DNA of 64,000 nucleotides from Bacteroidales bacterium (GCA_009783885.1 WRCN01000001.1:62001-126000), one strand, 5' to 3'; positions 53,236 to 62,398 are shown, counted from the stretch's first letter. Notes: generated by a model from the sequence alone, not told the origin. Numbers and translations: made by a program.

Positions 53236-53268
53236 AAATTTGGCTGTTTCAGAAATTATTTGTATCTA

Positions 53269-53300
53269 TTTGGTTATTTCAGAAATAAATCGTAACTTTG
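53269..53300 (+). promoter_or_regulatory. Bacteroidetes-type promoter of convergent RNA2
   Basis: TTTG at 53269-53272, 20-nt spacer, TAACTTTG at 53293-53300. The region TTTGGTTATTTCA-AAATAAATCGTAA is nearly identical to that before RNA3 (62498-62529), which shows common origin. A partial extra copy (ATTTGGCTGTTTCAGAAAT) lies just upstream at 53239-53257. Confidence 0.8.
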
Positions 53301-53303
53301 CAA

Positions 53304-53451
53304 CATGAAAGGAACCTGTTTAGGTTAATCGCTGATTAGCGCAGACTACGAAACATCACTGCGGACTATGACTGAGACAACTGCCAAGACGTAGAAATTG
53401 GTACAAAAGTCCGCGACACTTTTGCTAAACAAGTTCCTTTCATTCTTTTTT
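53304..53451 (+). ncRNA. Convergent structured RNA2 (module copy 2)
   Basis: About 148 nt without a convincing ORF. The two ends pair in a long closing stem: GAAAGGAACcTGTTTAG (53307-53323) with CTAAACAaGTTCCTTTC (53425-53441), followed by ATTCTTTTTT, so the closing stem also serves as terminator. Inside are TAATC-gct-GATTA and GCGGACT/AGTCCGC stems. The 3' end overlaps the last codons of the minus-strand BECR-like gene (stop at 53440). Same position and orientation as RNA1 and RNA3. Confidence 0.6.
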
Positions 53452-53841
53452 CCAAAGTAAATTTCTATCATTAAAGAATTCTTTTCGCATAACAGTCGCT
53501 GTTTTTACCTCGTAAAATTCCTTCTTCAGGGCAAAATTTAGTTCAACGGCAACAACCTTTGGTTTCCCGTTCCAAAGAACCAATAAAATAGACCGTCCAG
53601 TTCCTTTGTAAATTCGATTAAAATTGCTTACAACTAAGTCAACAAATACTTTTGGAGTTATTCCAATACCTTCCAATTCCTTTTTGTGTCTGTTGAAAAT
53701 GTGTTTGAGATAATTTTCACTAATGTAAATGTCTGCTGCTACTCTACGGATTTGCTCAGCAACTGATTTACGTAAGCGTCCTACTTTGTAATAGTGCGCT
53801 TGATCTTCAATTCGAGGTTGTGTGGTTGTTTTCTTTTTCAT
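53440..53841 (-). CDS. BECR-fold toxin-like protein, copy 2
   Basis: 133 residues, no signal peptide, basic N terminus (MKKKTTTQPR). The core shares the layout of the 152-residue protein at 35866: YLKHIFNRHKKELEGIG with H47-x4-H52 (same spacing), then NRIYKGTGRSILLVLWNGKPKVVAVEL and TATVMRKEFF near the end. Overall identity is low, so this is a different PBECR-type subfamily. No partner protein gene is adjacent. Shared element E (53882-53913) lies 40 bp upstream and the convergent RNA2 ends in its last codons. RNase activity is inferred from fold resemblance only. Confidence 0.65.
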   Translation of the reverse strand: MKKKTTTQPRIEDQAHYYKVGRLRKSVAEQIRRVAADIYISENYLKHIFNRHKKELEGIGITPKVFVDLVVSNFNRIYKGTGRSILLVLWNGKPKVVAVELNFALKKEFYEVKTATVMRKEFFNDRNLLWKKE

Positions 53842-53881
53842 AGTTTTTTTGTTTTGATAATTTAATAGAAATTTTTTACAT

Positions 53882-53913
53882 CTATATAACGCTCAACTTT
53901 CGATTTTCGTATA
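53882..53913. repeat. 32-nt shared element E, copy 2
   Basis: CTATATAACGCTCAACTTTC then GATTTTCGTATA. One difference from 37639-37670. Upstream of BECR copy 2 on the minus strand; separated by 25 nt from the palindrome at 53939. Confidence 0.8.
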
Positions 53914-53938
53914 TTTTTTTCTAAAAAAACGTTAAATT

Positions 53939-53963
53939 GTTAATAAATTGTCGAGTTATTAAC
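53939..53963. promoter_or_regulatory. Operator-like palindrome GTTAATAA-N9-TTATTAAC, copy 2
   Basis: Perfect 8-bp arms with 9-nt spacer, between the BECR gene and the promoter of the cassette gene. Identical arms and spacer length recur at 63134-63158. TTATTAACA differs at two positions from the DnaA-box consensus TTATCCACA, so a DnaA-like or dedicated regulator are both possible. Confidence 0.65.
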
Positions 53964-53972
53964 ATTTTTTTG

Positions 53973-53980
53973 TACCTTTG
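53973..53980 (+). promoter_or_regulatory. Promoter -7 element (TACCTTTG) ahead of the cassette-like gene
   Basis: TACCTTTG, with TTG 22 nt upstream inside the palindrome spacer. It lies 27 bp before the integron-like core site at 54007, in the place where a cassette promoter would be. Confidence 0.55.
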
Positions 53981-54006
53981 TAAAAATAAACTGCGTCTAT
54001 TTAAGA

Positions 54007-54013
54007 GTTAGAT
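54007..54013 (+). other. Integron-like core site (GTTAGAT) at the 5' edge of cassette 1
   Basis: GTTAGAT fits the cassette core consensus GTTRRRY. The 17 nt 54006-54022 are complementary (one mismatch) to 54604-54620, as expected for the two ends of one excised circular cassette. Confidence 0.55.
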
Positions 54014-54061
54014 GTCAGGCATGACAGCGTGGCACAATGTTAAACAAAAAATCAAAACACT

Positions 54062-54592
54062 ATGAAAAAGATTCTATTCACAACAGCAATCATTGCAATC
54101 GCCCTTTCGTTTGGCGTTTTTGCTCAATCTGGCAAAAAAAATAATGTAATTGAGGCAAAGCTTATAGAGGTTTCCCCAAATTCCTTACAAGAGTTAATGC
54201 AAACGCCCGGAATTAAAGGAAATTATGCTTATATAGGCTTGTGGGCAAGTTGGTGTCCTCCATGTATAAGAGAATTTAGATTCAAAGAAAATGTTTATGA
54301 ATTACTTGCCGAATATAACAATGTAGTTCCTATTTATATTGCAATTAGAGAGAAGGCACCGCAAGGTTGGGAAGGCAATGTAGCAAAACATAAACTCAAA
54401 GGCTATAATATATTGGCATCGGAATCGTTGGAAAAGGATATGAAAGAGAAATTAGAGATTAGTGGAGATGTTATACGAATTCCTCGTTATTTTCTGATAG
54501 ACCCGCAAGGAAAAGTTGTTCATAACAACCTACCTCGCCCAAGCAAAAGTAAAGAGCTAGAGCCTATTTTAAAAAAAGAGTTAAAAAAATAG
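54062..54592 (+). CDS. TlpA-like periplasmic thioredoxin-fold protein (cassette 1)
   Basis: 176 residues. Signal peptide (about 1-21, ending VFAQ) and a thioredoxin fold with active site WASWCPPC (about 60-67) and cis-proline region RIPRYFLIDPQGKVV. The CPPC centre is typical of TlpA/ResA-type thiol reductases that act outside the cytoplasm. It stands alone between an integron-like 5' core site and an attC-like 3' site, so it looks like a gene cassette rather than part of a cytochrome c maturation cluster. Its partner proteins are unknown. Confidence 0.85.
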   Translation: MKKILFTTAIIAIALSFGVFAQSGKKNNVIEAKLIEVSPNSLQELMQTPGIKGNYAYIGLWASWCPPCIREFRFKENVYELLAEYNNVVPIYIAIREKAPQGWEGNVAKHKLKGYNILASESLEKDMKEKLEISGDVIRIPRYFLIDPQGKVVHNNLPRPSKSKELEPILKKELKK

Positions 54593-54612
54593 GAGTTAGT
54601 ACGATGCCCGAC

Positions 54613-54741
54613 ATCTAACTTGCGGTTTGGCGCAATGGCTACTTGTCTCCGCCGAAACTTCACGGAGATAAAAAACATCACGCTGGACAGCGTAGTCGCA
54701 ATAGAAACGCCGCCACTTCGCCAAGCCGCTGGCCGTTATGT
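54613..54741 (+). other. attC-like recombination site (129 nt) after cassette 1
   Basis: ATCTAAC (54613-54619; consensus RYYYAAC), then GCGGTTTGGCG (54622-54632), a 86-nt centre, CGCCAAGCCGC (54719-54729; complementary with one G/T pair) and GTTATGT (54735-54741). In the integrated form the last core comes from the next cassette; with cassette 1's own start (GTTAGAT) the R arms pair exactly. Size and arm order fit integron attC sites. No integrase gene is in the window. Confidence 0.6.
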
Positions 54742-54794
54742 GCAAGCGAACCAGACAGCGGTGGAGAATGCCGTAAAATATAAATGAACACAAA

Positions 54795-55352
54795 ATGAAA
54801 GAGTTTTTTGTTAGAAATCTAAAAAGAAGCAAGCCCGAGTTGTGGATACTTATTGGTCCGATTGTATCGTTTTTTGTAGGTGTTGTAACTCACTTTTTGT
54901 ACGATTGGACGGGAAGCTCAGTAGTCGGAGCGTTTTGTCCCGTCAATGAAAGCGTGTGGGAACACTTGAAGTTGGCAGTTTTTTTTCCATTTCTTTGGTG
55001 GCTACTGTTTTTTGTGGCAGCACACAAAAAGTTTGACATTGATAAAAATAAATGGTTTTATGCCTCTTTTGTGTCCCTTATTACCCCAATTTTTGTCATC
55101 CCTGCAATCTTTTATTTTTATAGGGGAGCATTTGGAGTTGGCATTCTTGCCATTGACATTTTTAGCCTTTTTGTTGGTCTTTTATGTGGGCATCTTTTGG
55201 GGCTTAGGGTATATAACCATAGCAAGGGAATGAATTTTATTATTCCGCTTTTACTCAGCGTTGCAATATTGACGTTTTTTGTAATCTTTACGTTCTTCAC
55301 CCCGCAAATACCTATTTTTAAATGCAGTATAAAAGGCACGTATGGAATTTGA
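54795..55352 (+). CDS. DUF6512 family membrane protein (cassette 2)
   Basis: 185 residues with about five transmembrane segments (residues 17-38, 60-80, 88-110, 115-140, 150-172). The family block FCPVNESVWEHLKL follows the first segment (HFLYDWTGSS), and the protein ends KGTYGI, both typical of DUF6512. Function unknown. It starts about 54 bp after the attC-like site and is followed by a second, partial attC-like half (55432-55455), so it would be the second cassette. Confidence 0.78.
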   Translation: MKEFFVRNLKRSKPELWILIGPIVSFFVGVVTHFLYDWTGSSVVGAFCPVNESVWEHLKLAVFFPFLWWLLFFVAAHKKFDIDKNKWFYASFVSLITPIFVIPAIFYFYRGAFGVGILAIDIFSLFVGLLCGHLLGLRVYNHSKGMNFIIPLLLSVAILTFFVIFTFFTPQIPIFKCSIKGTYGI

Positions 55353-55431
55353 ATTTTGAAATCATTGTGCGAAAGTCTGTGCGTATTTTCAAGTTTTGGT
55401 TCTCGTGTGAGCGTTAGTGAACTCCCGCCTG

Positions 55432-55455
55432 CGCCAAGCCGCTCGGACGTTACCT
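55432..55455 (+). other. Partial attC-like half site after cassette 2
   Basis: CGCCAAGCCGC, 6 nt, GTTACCT: the same L'-R' half as at 54719-54741, with CGCCAAGCCGC identical. I could not find the complementary 5' half between 55353 and 55431, so the site is degenerate or truncated. The rest of 55353-55530 holds no gene. Confidence 0.45.
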
Positions 55456-55530
55456 GCAATGAAGACAATGCCTGATACGTAGTTTTTATGGAAACAGAAA
55501 AAATATACTTTACAGCTAGAGTTAACGTGA

Positions 55531-55565
55531 AAAAAATCCCCGCAAAAGCCTGCGGGGATTTTTTA
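55531..55565. terminator. Bidirectional intrinsic terminator
   Basis: ATCCCCGCA/TGCGGGGAT stem with A run before and T run after, between the plus-strand cassette region and the 3' end of nifJ on the minus strand (stop at 55606). Confidence 0.8.
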
Positions 55566-55605
55566 TTAATCCATAGGGGTGGAATTAAAACCCACTCCTA
55601 CACAA

Positions 55606-58600
55606 TTACCATTTCATCTCAGCCAAACGCTTGTACTGGTTGTAACGCCATTTCGCATTGTCTTCAGCGGCTTTGAACAATTCGTCTGCTTCGGCAGGGA
55701 ACGTTTTCTTGAGCGAATTGTAGCGAACTTCGCCATCAATAAACGCTTGGAATTTGCTCCAATCCGGTTCTTTGCTTTCGAGAACGAACGGATTTTGACC
55801 TTGGTCTGCCAACGTAGGATCGTATTTCCACAATTGCCAGTAACCGCATTCAACAGCACGTGCAGTCTCATCCTGAGTTTTGCCCATACCTGCTCCTAAA
55901 CCGTGTGCAATACATGGCGAATAAGCAATAATCACCGATGGTCCGGGGAATGCTTCCGCTTCTTTCACCACTTTGAGGAATTGCGCTTGGCTTGCGCCCA
56001 TCGCCACTTGTGCCACGTAAACATAGCCGTAACTCATCGCGATAACGCCCAAATCTTTTTTGCGAATACGTTTACCCGCAGCAGCAAATTTCGCAATCGC
56101 AGCAACCGGTGTCGCTTTCGAAGCCTGACCACCTGTATTTGAGTAAACTTCAGTATCCATTACCAAAATATTCACATCTTCGCCCGAAGCAATCACGTGG
56201 TCTAATCCACCGAAACCGATGTCGTACGCCCAACCGTCGCCACCGAAAATCCAATGTGATTTCTTAATGAGATATTGGCTGTATTTGTTGATTTCTTTGC
56301 AATAGTCGCAATCGCCTTTCGCGATAAGCGGTTTGATTTTGTTCGAAATTTCAACCGATTTTTGACCATCATTTTTGTTTGCAATCCATTCTGCAAACAA
56401 GCCTTTCAACTCTGCTGAGCATTTGTTGCAGGTCTCAATCGCTTCTTTCATCAAGCGTTCGATACGATCGCGCAAATTGTTTGAAGCGAGAGCCATACCA
56501 AAGCCAAACTCGGCATTATCTTCAAACAACGAATTTGCCCAAGCAGGTCCGTGACCTGTCTTGTGGTTCGTGGTGTAAGGCATTGAAGGACAAGAACCGC
56601 CGTAGATAGACGAACAGCCTGTAGCATTTGCAACGGTCATGCGCTCGCCATACAATTGCGTGATGAGTTTGATATACGGCGTTTCGCCGCAACCTGTACA
56701 CGCGCCCGAGAACTCGAACAACGGTTGTGCAAACTGACTGTTTTTAACGTTTTTCATCACGTCCATCAGTTCGGTTTTGTAAGTTACGTTTTCATCAATA
56801 TAGTTCCAACGTGCGATTTCCGCTTCTTGGGTTTCGAGCAATTCCATCGTCAATGCAAGACCATCGGTTTTGCCGTCTTTGCGCGCTTTCACATTTGCAG
56901 GACAAATATCATCGCAGTTGCCGCAACCCATACAATCCAACGGGCTCACTTGCATACGGAATTGATAGCCTTCAAATTCTTTGCCGATGGCTTTCGCCGT
57001 TTCTGTTCCCGCAGGACAGCCTTTTACTTCGGCTTCCGTCATCAAGAACGGACGAATGGTAGCGTGCGGACAAACATACGAACACTGGTTACACTGAATA
57101 CAGTTTGCTGCATGCCATTCAGGAATGTGAACCGCAACACCGCGTTTTTCGTATTTCGACGTACCGGCAGGGAATGTACCATCCTCGCGACCTTTGAATG
57201 CACTCACAGGCAAATCATCACCTCTTTGGTTGTTGATCGGAACAACTACATTGCGGATAAATTCAGGAATTTTAGTGTCGATTGCAACATCGTCTTTACC
57301 GTCCAACTGTGCCCATTCGGCAGGAATATCTATCTTTACATAATCCGCACCGCGATCTACACCGGCATAGTTCATTTGAAGGACTTTTTCACCTTTTTTA
57401 CCATACGTCTCCTCAATCATGCGTTTCATCTCTTTCACAGCTTGCTCGTAAGGAATTACGTTGGTGATTTTGAAAAACGCCGATTGCAAAATCGTATTGG
57501 TATGACTACCCAAACCGATTTCGTCAGCAATTTTCGTGGCATTAATGATATACATTGAGATGTTGTTTTCCGCCAAGAATTTTTTCATTGAATTTGGCAA
57601 ATGTTTTTTCGTTTCTTCAACACTCCAAACCGAGTTCAACAAGAACGAACCGCCTTTTTTCAAACCTTTCAACATCGGATATTTGTAGATGTAGTTGGTT
57701 ACGTGACAGCCAACAAAATCAGGCGTTCCAACCAAATACGGCGAACGGATCGGCTTATCGCCAAAACGCAAGTGCGAACAGGTGTAACCACCGGATTTCT
57801 TACTGTCGTATTGGAAATAGGCTTGGCAATATTTGTCGGTATTTTCACCGATAATGGTGATCGAATTTTTATTTGCTCCAACAGTTCCGTCTGCGCCCAA
57901 ACCGTAGAATTTTGCTTCGTACGTACCTTCGGGCACCACACTGATTGCAGGCAAAAGCGGCAACGAATGATTGGTAACATCATCCACGATACCCACTGTG
58001 AATTTGTGCTTCGGTTCTGTTGCTTTCAAGTTTTCAAACACAGAAACGATTTGTGCAGGTGTTGTATCTTTCGATGATAAACCGTAACGACCTGCAATGA
58101 TTTGCGGCTTTTTATCTGCATTTGCGAATGCTTCAACAATGTCTAAATACAACGGATCGCCTGAACCGATTTCTTTTGTACGATCCAAAACACAGATGCG
58201 TTTTACAGATGCAGGAACCACATTCATCAAATATTTTACGGAGAACGGACGATACAAATGAACCGTAATCAAGCCCACTTTTTCGCCTTTTGCATTCAAA
58301 TAATCAATGGTTTCTCTAATGGTTTCGGTAATCGAACCCATTGCTACAACTACATTTTCTGCATCTTTTGCACCGTAATACGTGAATGGTTTATAATCGC
58401 GTCCAGTGATTTTTGAAATTTGCACCATGCAATCGTTTACCATATCGGGAACGGCGTCAAAGAAGCTGTTTTGCGCTTCTTTCGCTTGGAAAAATACGTC
58501 CGGATTTTGAGCCGTACCGCGAGTTACAGGATGTTCAGGGTTCAACGCATTGTCGCGAAACGCTTGTAATGCTTTTTGATCCAACAACGGTAACAAATCT

Positions 58601-59172
58601 TCTTCAGTCATCATTTCTACTTTTTGCATTTCGTGCGATGTGCGGAAGCCATCAAAGAAATGTAGGAACGGTACACGAGATTTAATCGCTGTAAGGTGTG
58701 CCACAGCAGCCAAATCCATCACTTCTTGAACCGAACCCGATGCCAAGAATGCGAAACCGGTCTGACGGGTTGAATAAATGTCGGAATGATCTCCGAAAAT
58801 CGACAACGCATGTCCTGCAAGCGTACGAGCACTTACGTGAAACACGCCCGGAAGAAGTTCTCCGGCGATTTTATACATGTTTGGAATCATCAACAACAAA
58901 CCTTGAGAAGCCGTGAATGTTGTAGTCAAAGCACCCGCTTGCAACGAGCCGTGAACCGCGCCGGCAGCACCGGCTTCCGATTGCATTTCAACCAATTTTA
59001 CAGGGTCTCCAAAAATGTTTTTTCGACCATTTGCAGCCCATTCGTCTGCATATTCAGCCATGTTTGATGAAGGTGTGATAGGGTAAATTGCAGCAACTTC
59101 GCTGAACATGTAAGCCACGTGAGCCGCAGCCTGATTACCATCACAAGTTAACATTTTTTTGTTTTTTGCCAT
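55606..59172 (-). CDS. nifJ: Pyruvate:ferredoxin (flavodoxin) oxidoreductase
   Basis: 1188 residues, the single-chain homodimeric form. N-terminal pyrimidine-binding domain (YPITPSSNMAE), domains II-III, a bis-[4Fe-4S] ferredoxin insertion with CIQCNQCSYVCP and CMGCGNCDDICP (about 690-760), a proximal [4Fe-4S] site including CTGCGE, and the TPP domain (GDGWAYDIGFGGLDH). It converts pyruvate and CoA to acetyl-CoA and CO2, reducing ferredoxin, in anaerobic metabolism. All cysteine motifs are intact. It lies just downstream of folD on the same strand. Confidence 0.96.
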   Translation of the reverse strand: MAKNKKMLTCDGNQAAAHVAYMFSEVAAIYPITPSSNMAEYADEWAANGRKNIFGDPVKLVEMQSEAGAAGAVHGSLQAGALTTTFTASQGLLLMIPNMYKIAGELLPGVFHVSARTLAGHALSIFGDHSDIYSTRQTGFAFLASGSVQEVMDLAAVAHLTAIKSRVPFLHFFDGFRTSHEMQKVEMMTEEDLLPLLDQKALQAFRDNALNPEHPVTRGTAQNPDVFFQAKEAQNSFFDAVPDMVNDCMVQISKITGRDYKPFTYYGAKDAENVVVAMGSITETIRETIDYLNAKGEKVGLITVHLYRPFSVKYLMNVVPASVKRICVLDRTKEIGSGDPLYLDIVEAFANADKKPQIIAGRYGLSSKDTTPAQIVSVFENLKATEPKHKFTVGIVDDVTNHSLPLLPAISVVPEGTYEAKFYGLGADGTVGANKNSITIIGENTDKYCQAYFQYDSKKSGGYTCSHLRFGDKPIRSPYLVGTPDFVGCHVTNYIYKYPMLKGLKKGGSFLLNSVWSVEETKKHLPNSMKKFLAENNISMYIINATKIADEIGLGSHTNTILQSAFFKITNVIPYEQAVKEMKRMIEETYGKKGEKVLQMNYAGVDRGADYVKIDIPAEWAQLDGKDDVAIDTKIPEFIRNVVVPINNQRGDDLPVSAFKGREDGTFPAGTSKYEKRGVAVHIPEWHAANCIQCNQCSYVCPHATIRPFLMTEAEVKGCPAGTETAKAIGKEFEGYQFRMQVSPLDCMGCGNCDDICPANVKARKDGKTDGLALTMELLETQEAEIARWNYIDENVTYKTELMDVMKNVKNSQFAQPLFEFSGACTGCGETPYIKLITQLYGERMTVANATGCSSIYGGSCPSMPYTTNHKTGHGPAWANSLFEDNAEFGFGMALASNNLRDRIERLMKEAIETCNKCSAELKGLFAEWIANKNDGQKSVEISNKIKPLIAKGDCDYCKEINKYSQYLIKKSHWIFGGDGWAYDIGFGGLDHVIASGEDVNILVMDTEVYSNTGGQASKATPVAAIAKFAAAGKRIRKKDLGVIAMSYGYVYVAQVAMGASQAQFLKVVKEAEAFPGPSVIIAYSPCIAHGLGAGMGKTQDETARAVECGYWQLWKYDPTLADQGQNPFVLESKEPDWSKFQAFIDGEVRYNSLKKTFPAEADELFKAAEDNAKWRYNQYKRLAEMKW

Positions 59173-59219
59173 TTTGTTTTATGTTTTAATTAATGATTTT
59201 GCTTATTTGAAGAACGAAA

Positions 59220-60095
59220 TTAGTAAACCTCTTTTTTTGCGGCTTTCAATGTGTTAGTGAGTAGCGAAACAATCGTAGTTGGACCCACGCCACCAGGGAC
59301 TGGCGTGATAAACGAACATTTTGGAGCCACTTCATCAAACTTCACATCGCCTGTTATTTTGTAGCCTTTTTCGCTATTATCCTCAACACGGTGAATGCCG
59401 ACATCAATCACAACTACGCCATCTTTCACCATGTCTGCCGTGACAAATTCGGGTTTTCCGATGGCTGCAATCAAAATATCTGCCGATAAACAGAGTTCTT
59501 TCAAATTTTTTGTGCGACTGTGACAAAGTGTTACCGTGCAATTTGCTTTTTTTGAATTTCTGGAAAGCAGTATGGCAGCGGGCGTTCCAACAATGTTGCT
59601 TCGTCCTAAAACCACACAGTGTTTGCCTTCCGTTTCAATGTTCGAGCGTTCCAACAACGTCATAATTCCCGCAGGAGTCGCCGGTAAGAAACAAGGCATA
59701 TCCATTACCATGCGTCCTACGTTTTGCGGATGAAAACCGTCTACATCCTTTTTCGGGTCAATGGCGGAAATTATTTTGTTTGTATCAATATGTTTGGGTA
59801 ATGGAAGTTGTACAATGTAGCCGTCAACCTCATCATCGTTATTCAAAAAATCAATGGTTTTGAGGAGTTCGTTTTCTGTGGTTTGTTCGGATAATTTATA
59901 GATTGAAGATGTGAAGCCAACTTCTTTGCACGCTCGTTCTTTCGAAGCGATATAAGTTTCGCTGGCAGGATCGTTTCCAACCAAAACAGCGGCAAGATGT
60001 GGAACTTTTTGCTCGGCATCTATCATTTTTCTTACCTCGTTGGCGATTTCACTTTTTACTGCATTGGCTATGGCTTTTCCGTCGATTAGTTTCAT
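59220..60095 (-). CDS. folD: Bifunctional methylenetetrahydrofolate dehydrogenase/methenyl-THF cyclohydrolase FolD
   Basis: 291 residues. Catalytic Y/K region [15 protein letters not shown], substrate loop [14 protein letters not shown] site [12 protein letters not shown], and PGGVGPTTI near the C terminus. It interconverts methylene-, methenyl- and formyl-tetrahydrofolate in one-carbon metabolism. It lies 31 bp downstream of the DUF6263-like gene and 47 bp upstream of nifJ; co-transcription is possible. Confidence 0.95.
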   Translation of the reverse strand: MKLIDGKAIANAVKSEIANEVRKMIDAEQKVPHLAAVLVGNDPASETYIASKERACKEVGFTSSIYKLSEQTTENELLKTIDFLNNDDEVDGYIVQLPLPKHIDTNKIISAIDPKKDVDGFHPQNVGRMVMDMPCFLPATPAGIMTLLERSNIETEGKHCVVLGRSNIVGTPAAILLSRNSKKANCTVTLCHSRTKNLKELCLSADILIAAIGKPEFVTADMVKDGVVVIDVGIHRVEDNSEKGYKITGDVKFDEVAPKCSFITPVPGGVGPTTIVSLLTNTLKAAKKEVY

Positions 60096-60126
60096 GTTTC
60101 TTGTTTTGTTTAACTGTTTTTTGTCG

Positions 60127-61014
60127 CTATTTTATCTCTTTTATTGATGTTTTTGTTTGGGTGATCATTTCCATCTGAATATTCATGCCCTGTGCCTTAA
60201 TTTCACCCTTCATGTTTTGAGATATATCACTTGTTACAGGCAATCCTGTTGTAATATCAACACTCATTGTTCCTGTTTGCGTACCGGTGAATTTGCCTTC
60301 TTCTATATCCATGTTAATATCACCTGCGACGTCAATGGTTGCTATATTACTACTGATTTTTTTCAAAGTATTCTTAGTTTTAACGCCAAAATTCATGTCA
60401 TTCATCGGCATAGTAAATTCCGTATTCCAACTGTCACCCACGTTCACGGCGTTGTCTGGATAAAAATTAAACGATTGTGCGAACATGTTTTTCATAGATT
60501 CGTCACTGAACTGTTGGCTCATTTGTGCACCCAGTTGTGCACCCATCTGCCCGTAATCAGATATCGCTCCAAGCATGTTGTCAATAATAGCATCCATCCC
60601 GCTAACCGATTTTACCGAACCATCGGGAGCAAAAATCACTGTAAACGACTTGCCAATCATCGCACTAAACATTTTTTCGAATATTTTGTCCATTTCCGAT
60701 GGATTCTCAATTGTTTTTTTCGAATTATATTTGAAATTCATCATGGGACTCGAAACTAAAAGTGTAAATCCTTGATAGGTTATCTGTGCATGGATTTCTT
60801 GCGATGTTTTATTCTTGATTTCCATCAGGTATATTCCACTCATTTCCGTTTCCATTGGCATTTCCTGCCCCATGAAGTTCTGTTTTACGTTATGTACCAT
60901 TTCCATGTGAAATTCATACTTTGCTCCAGACACGGGATTGAACGACAGTTTTACCTGTGCGGAAACAGTAATGAAACACAACATTAGACACAAACATACA
61001 AATCCTTTTTTCAT
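60127..61014 (-). CDS. DUF6263-like secreted protein
   Basis: 295 residues from the ATG at 61014, the start of a signal peptide ([20 protein letters not shown]); the frame from 61059 adds a non-signal extension. The mature protein begins [19 protein letters not shown] and is rich in Met. It includes [16 protein letters not shown] and a late [27 protein letters not shown], which fits the DUF6263 family of periplasmic or surface proteins. Function unknown. It lies between ffh and folD on the same strand. Confidence 0.78.
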   Translation of the reverse strand: MKKGFVCLCLMLCFITVSAQVKLSFNPVSGAKYEFHMEMVHNVKQNFMGQEMPMETEMSGIYLMEIKNKTSQEIHAQITYQGFTLLVSSPMMNFKYNSKKTIENPSEMDKIFEKMFSAMIGKSFTVIFAPDGSVKSVSGMDAIIDNMLGAISDYGQMGAQLGAQMSQQFSDESMKNMFAQSFNFYPDNAVNVGDSWNTEFTMPMNDMNFGVKTKNTLKKISSNIATIDVAGDINMDIEEGKFTGTQTGTMSVDITTGLPVTSDISQNMKGEIKAQGMNIQMEMITQTKTSIKEIK

Positions 61015-61066
61015 TTTATCATCCCTTATTCGTGTCGGGCACAACTTTTTAATTTTCACAACCTTG

Positions 61067-62398
61067 CTATCTTTTCCCTTTCATCATCGCATTCATCACC
61101 GCCGTCCCTTTTCCGCCCGACATGGCTTTCATCATTTTCTGCATATCGTCCACTTGTTTGATGAGTTTGTTGACTTCCATGATGTTTGTTCCGCTTCCGT
61201 CGGCAAGGCGTTTACGGCGTTGTCCGTTGAGGATGTTTGGATTTTCGCGTTCTTTCGGTGTCATGGATTGGATGATGGCTTCGATGTTTTTGAAGGCGTC
61301 ATCGCCGATTTCAACGTCTTTCATCATTTTGCCCATACCCGGAATCATACCCATCAAGTCCTTCACATTACCCATTTTTTTGATTTGCTGGATTTGTTTA
61401 TAGAAATCGTTGAAATTAAACGTATTTTGGTGAATTTTTTTGCTTAAACGTTTGGCTTCTTCCTCGTCGAATTGTTCTTGAGCACGCTCTACAAGCGAAA
61501 CGATGTCGCCCATTCCCAAAATTCTGTCCGCCATCCGCTCGGGATAGAATACATCCAAAGCGTCCATTTTTTCGCCGATACCAACGAATTTTATCGGAAC
61601 ATTTACTACAGAACGAATAGTCAAAGCCGCACCACCGCGCGTGTCGCCATCTAATTTGGTCAGAATAACACCTTCGTAATTCAGTCTGTCGTGAAATGCT
61701 TTTGCTGTATTCACCGCATCTTGCCCTGTCATGGAATCCACGACAAACAAGGTTTCTTGCGGATTAATCGCTTTTTTGATGGCAGCGATTTCGTCCATCA
61801 TCGCATCGTCAATCGCTAAACGTCCTGCCGTATCGACGATAACCGTTTGGATATTTTTCTCACGAGCGTATGCAATCGCTTTTTGCGCGCTTTTTACAGG
61901 ATTTTTTTCGTTTTCATCCGAAAATACTTCAACACCGATCTGCTCGCCTAACACGTGCAATTGATTGATCGCAGCCGGACGATACACGTCGCAAGCCACC
62001 ATCAACACATTGCGACCTTTTTTGTATTTGATAAAATTCGCAAGTTTCGCCGTATGTGTCGTTTTTCCAGAGCCTTGCAAACCTGACATCAAAATGATCG
62101 ACGGGCTACCTTTGAGGTTCAGCTCAACCGCTTTGCTACCCATCAATTCCGCCAATTCGTCGTGAACGATTTTGATCATCAACTGGCTTGGTGAAACGGC
62201 AGTAAGCACGTTTTGTCCGAGCGCTTTTTGCTTGACGTCCTCCGTAAATTGTTTCGCAATTTTATAACTTACGTCGGCATCCAACAGGGCTTTGCGAACC
62301 TCTTTCAATGTTTCGGCAACATTGATTTCGGTGATCCGTCCTTCGCCTTTAAGCACCTTAAATGCGCGTTCTAATTTATCTGATAAATTTTCAAACAT
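61067..62398 (-). CDS. ffh: Signal recognition particle protein Ffh
   Basis: 443 residues. N domain (about 1-90), G domain with GLQGSGKTT, DTAGRL, TKLDGDTRGG, then the methionine-rich M domain (about 300-443: GMIPGMGKMMKD, MQKMMKAMSGGKGTAVMNAMMKGKR) that binds 4.5S RNA and signal sequences. It targets inner-membrane proteins co-translationally. The promoter TACCTTTG lies at 62426-62419. Confidence 0.96.
   Translation of the reverse strand: MFENLSDKLERAFKVLKGEGRITEINVAETLKEVRKALLDADVSYKIAKQFTEDVKQKALGQNVLTAVSPSQLMIKIVHDELAELMGSKAVELNLKGSPSIILMSGLQGSGKTTHTAKLANFIKYKKGRNVLMVACDVYRPAAINQLHVLGEQIGVEVFSDENEKNPVKSAQKAIAYAREKNIQTVIVDTAGRLAIDDAMMDEIAAIKKAINPQETLFVVDSMTGQDAVNTAKAFHDRLNYEGVILTKLDGDTRGGAALTIRSVVNVPIKFVGIGEKMDALDVFYPERMADRILGMGDIVSLVERAQEQFDEEEAKRLSKKIHQNTFNFNDFYKQIQQIKKMGNVKDLMGMIPGMGKMMKDVEIGDDAFKNIEAIIQSMTPKERENPNILNGQRRKRLADGSGTNIMEVNKLIKQVDDMQKMMKAMSGGKGTAVMNAMMKGKR

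Noticed and set aside
53301-53451. RNA2 region as the 5' part of a protein gene (it contains an ATG at 53305)
   Set aside because: The frame MKGTCLG stops after seven codons and no other frame gives a plausible product; the strong end-to-end pairing and terminator fit an RNA better.
55488-55676. 62-codon plus-strand frame starting METEKIYFTARVNVK
   Set aside because: It passes through the bidirectional terminator and into the 3' end of nifJ; no family features. A very short real peptide at its start cannot be excluded.
56656-57558. 300-codon open frame on the plus strand opposite nifJ
   Set aside because: It lies wholly antisense to the nifJ coding region, has low-complexity F/H/R-rich composition typical of a shadow frame, and no domain or leader.
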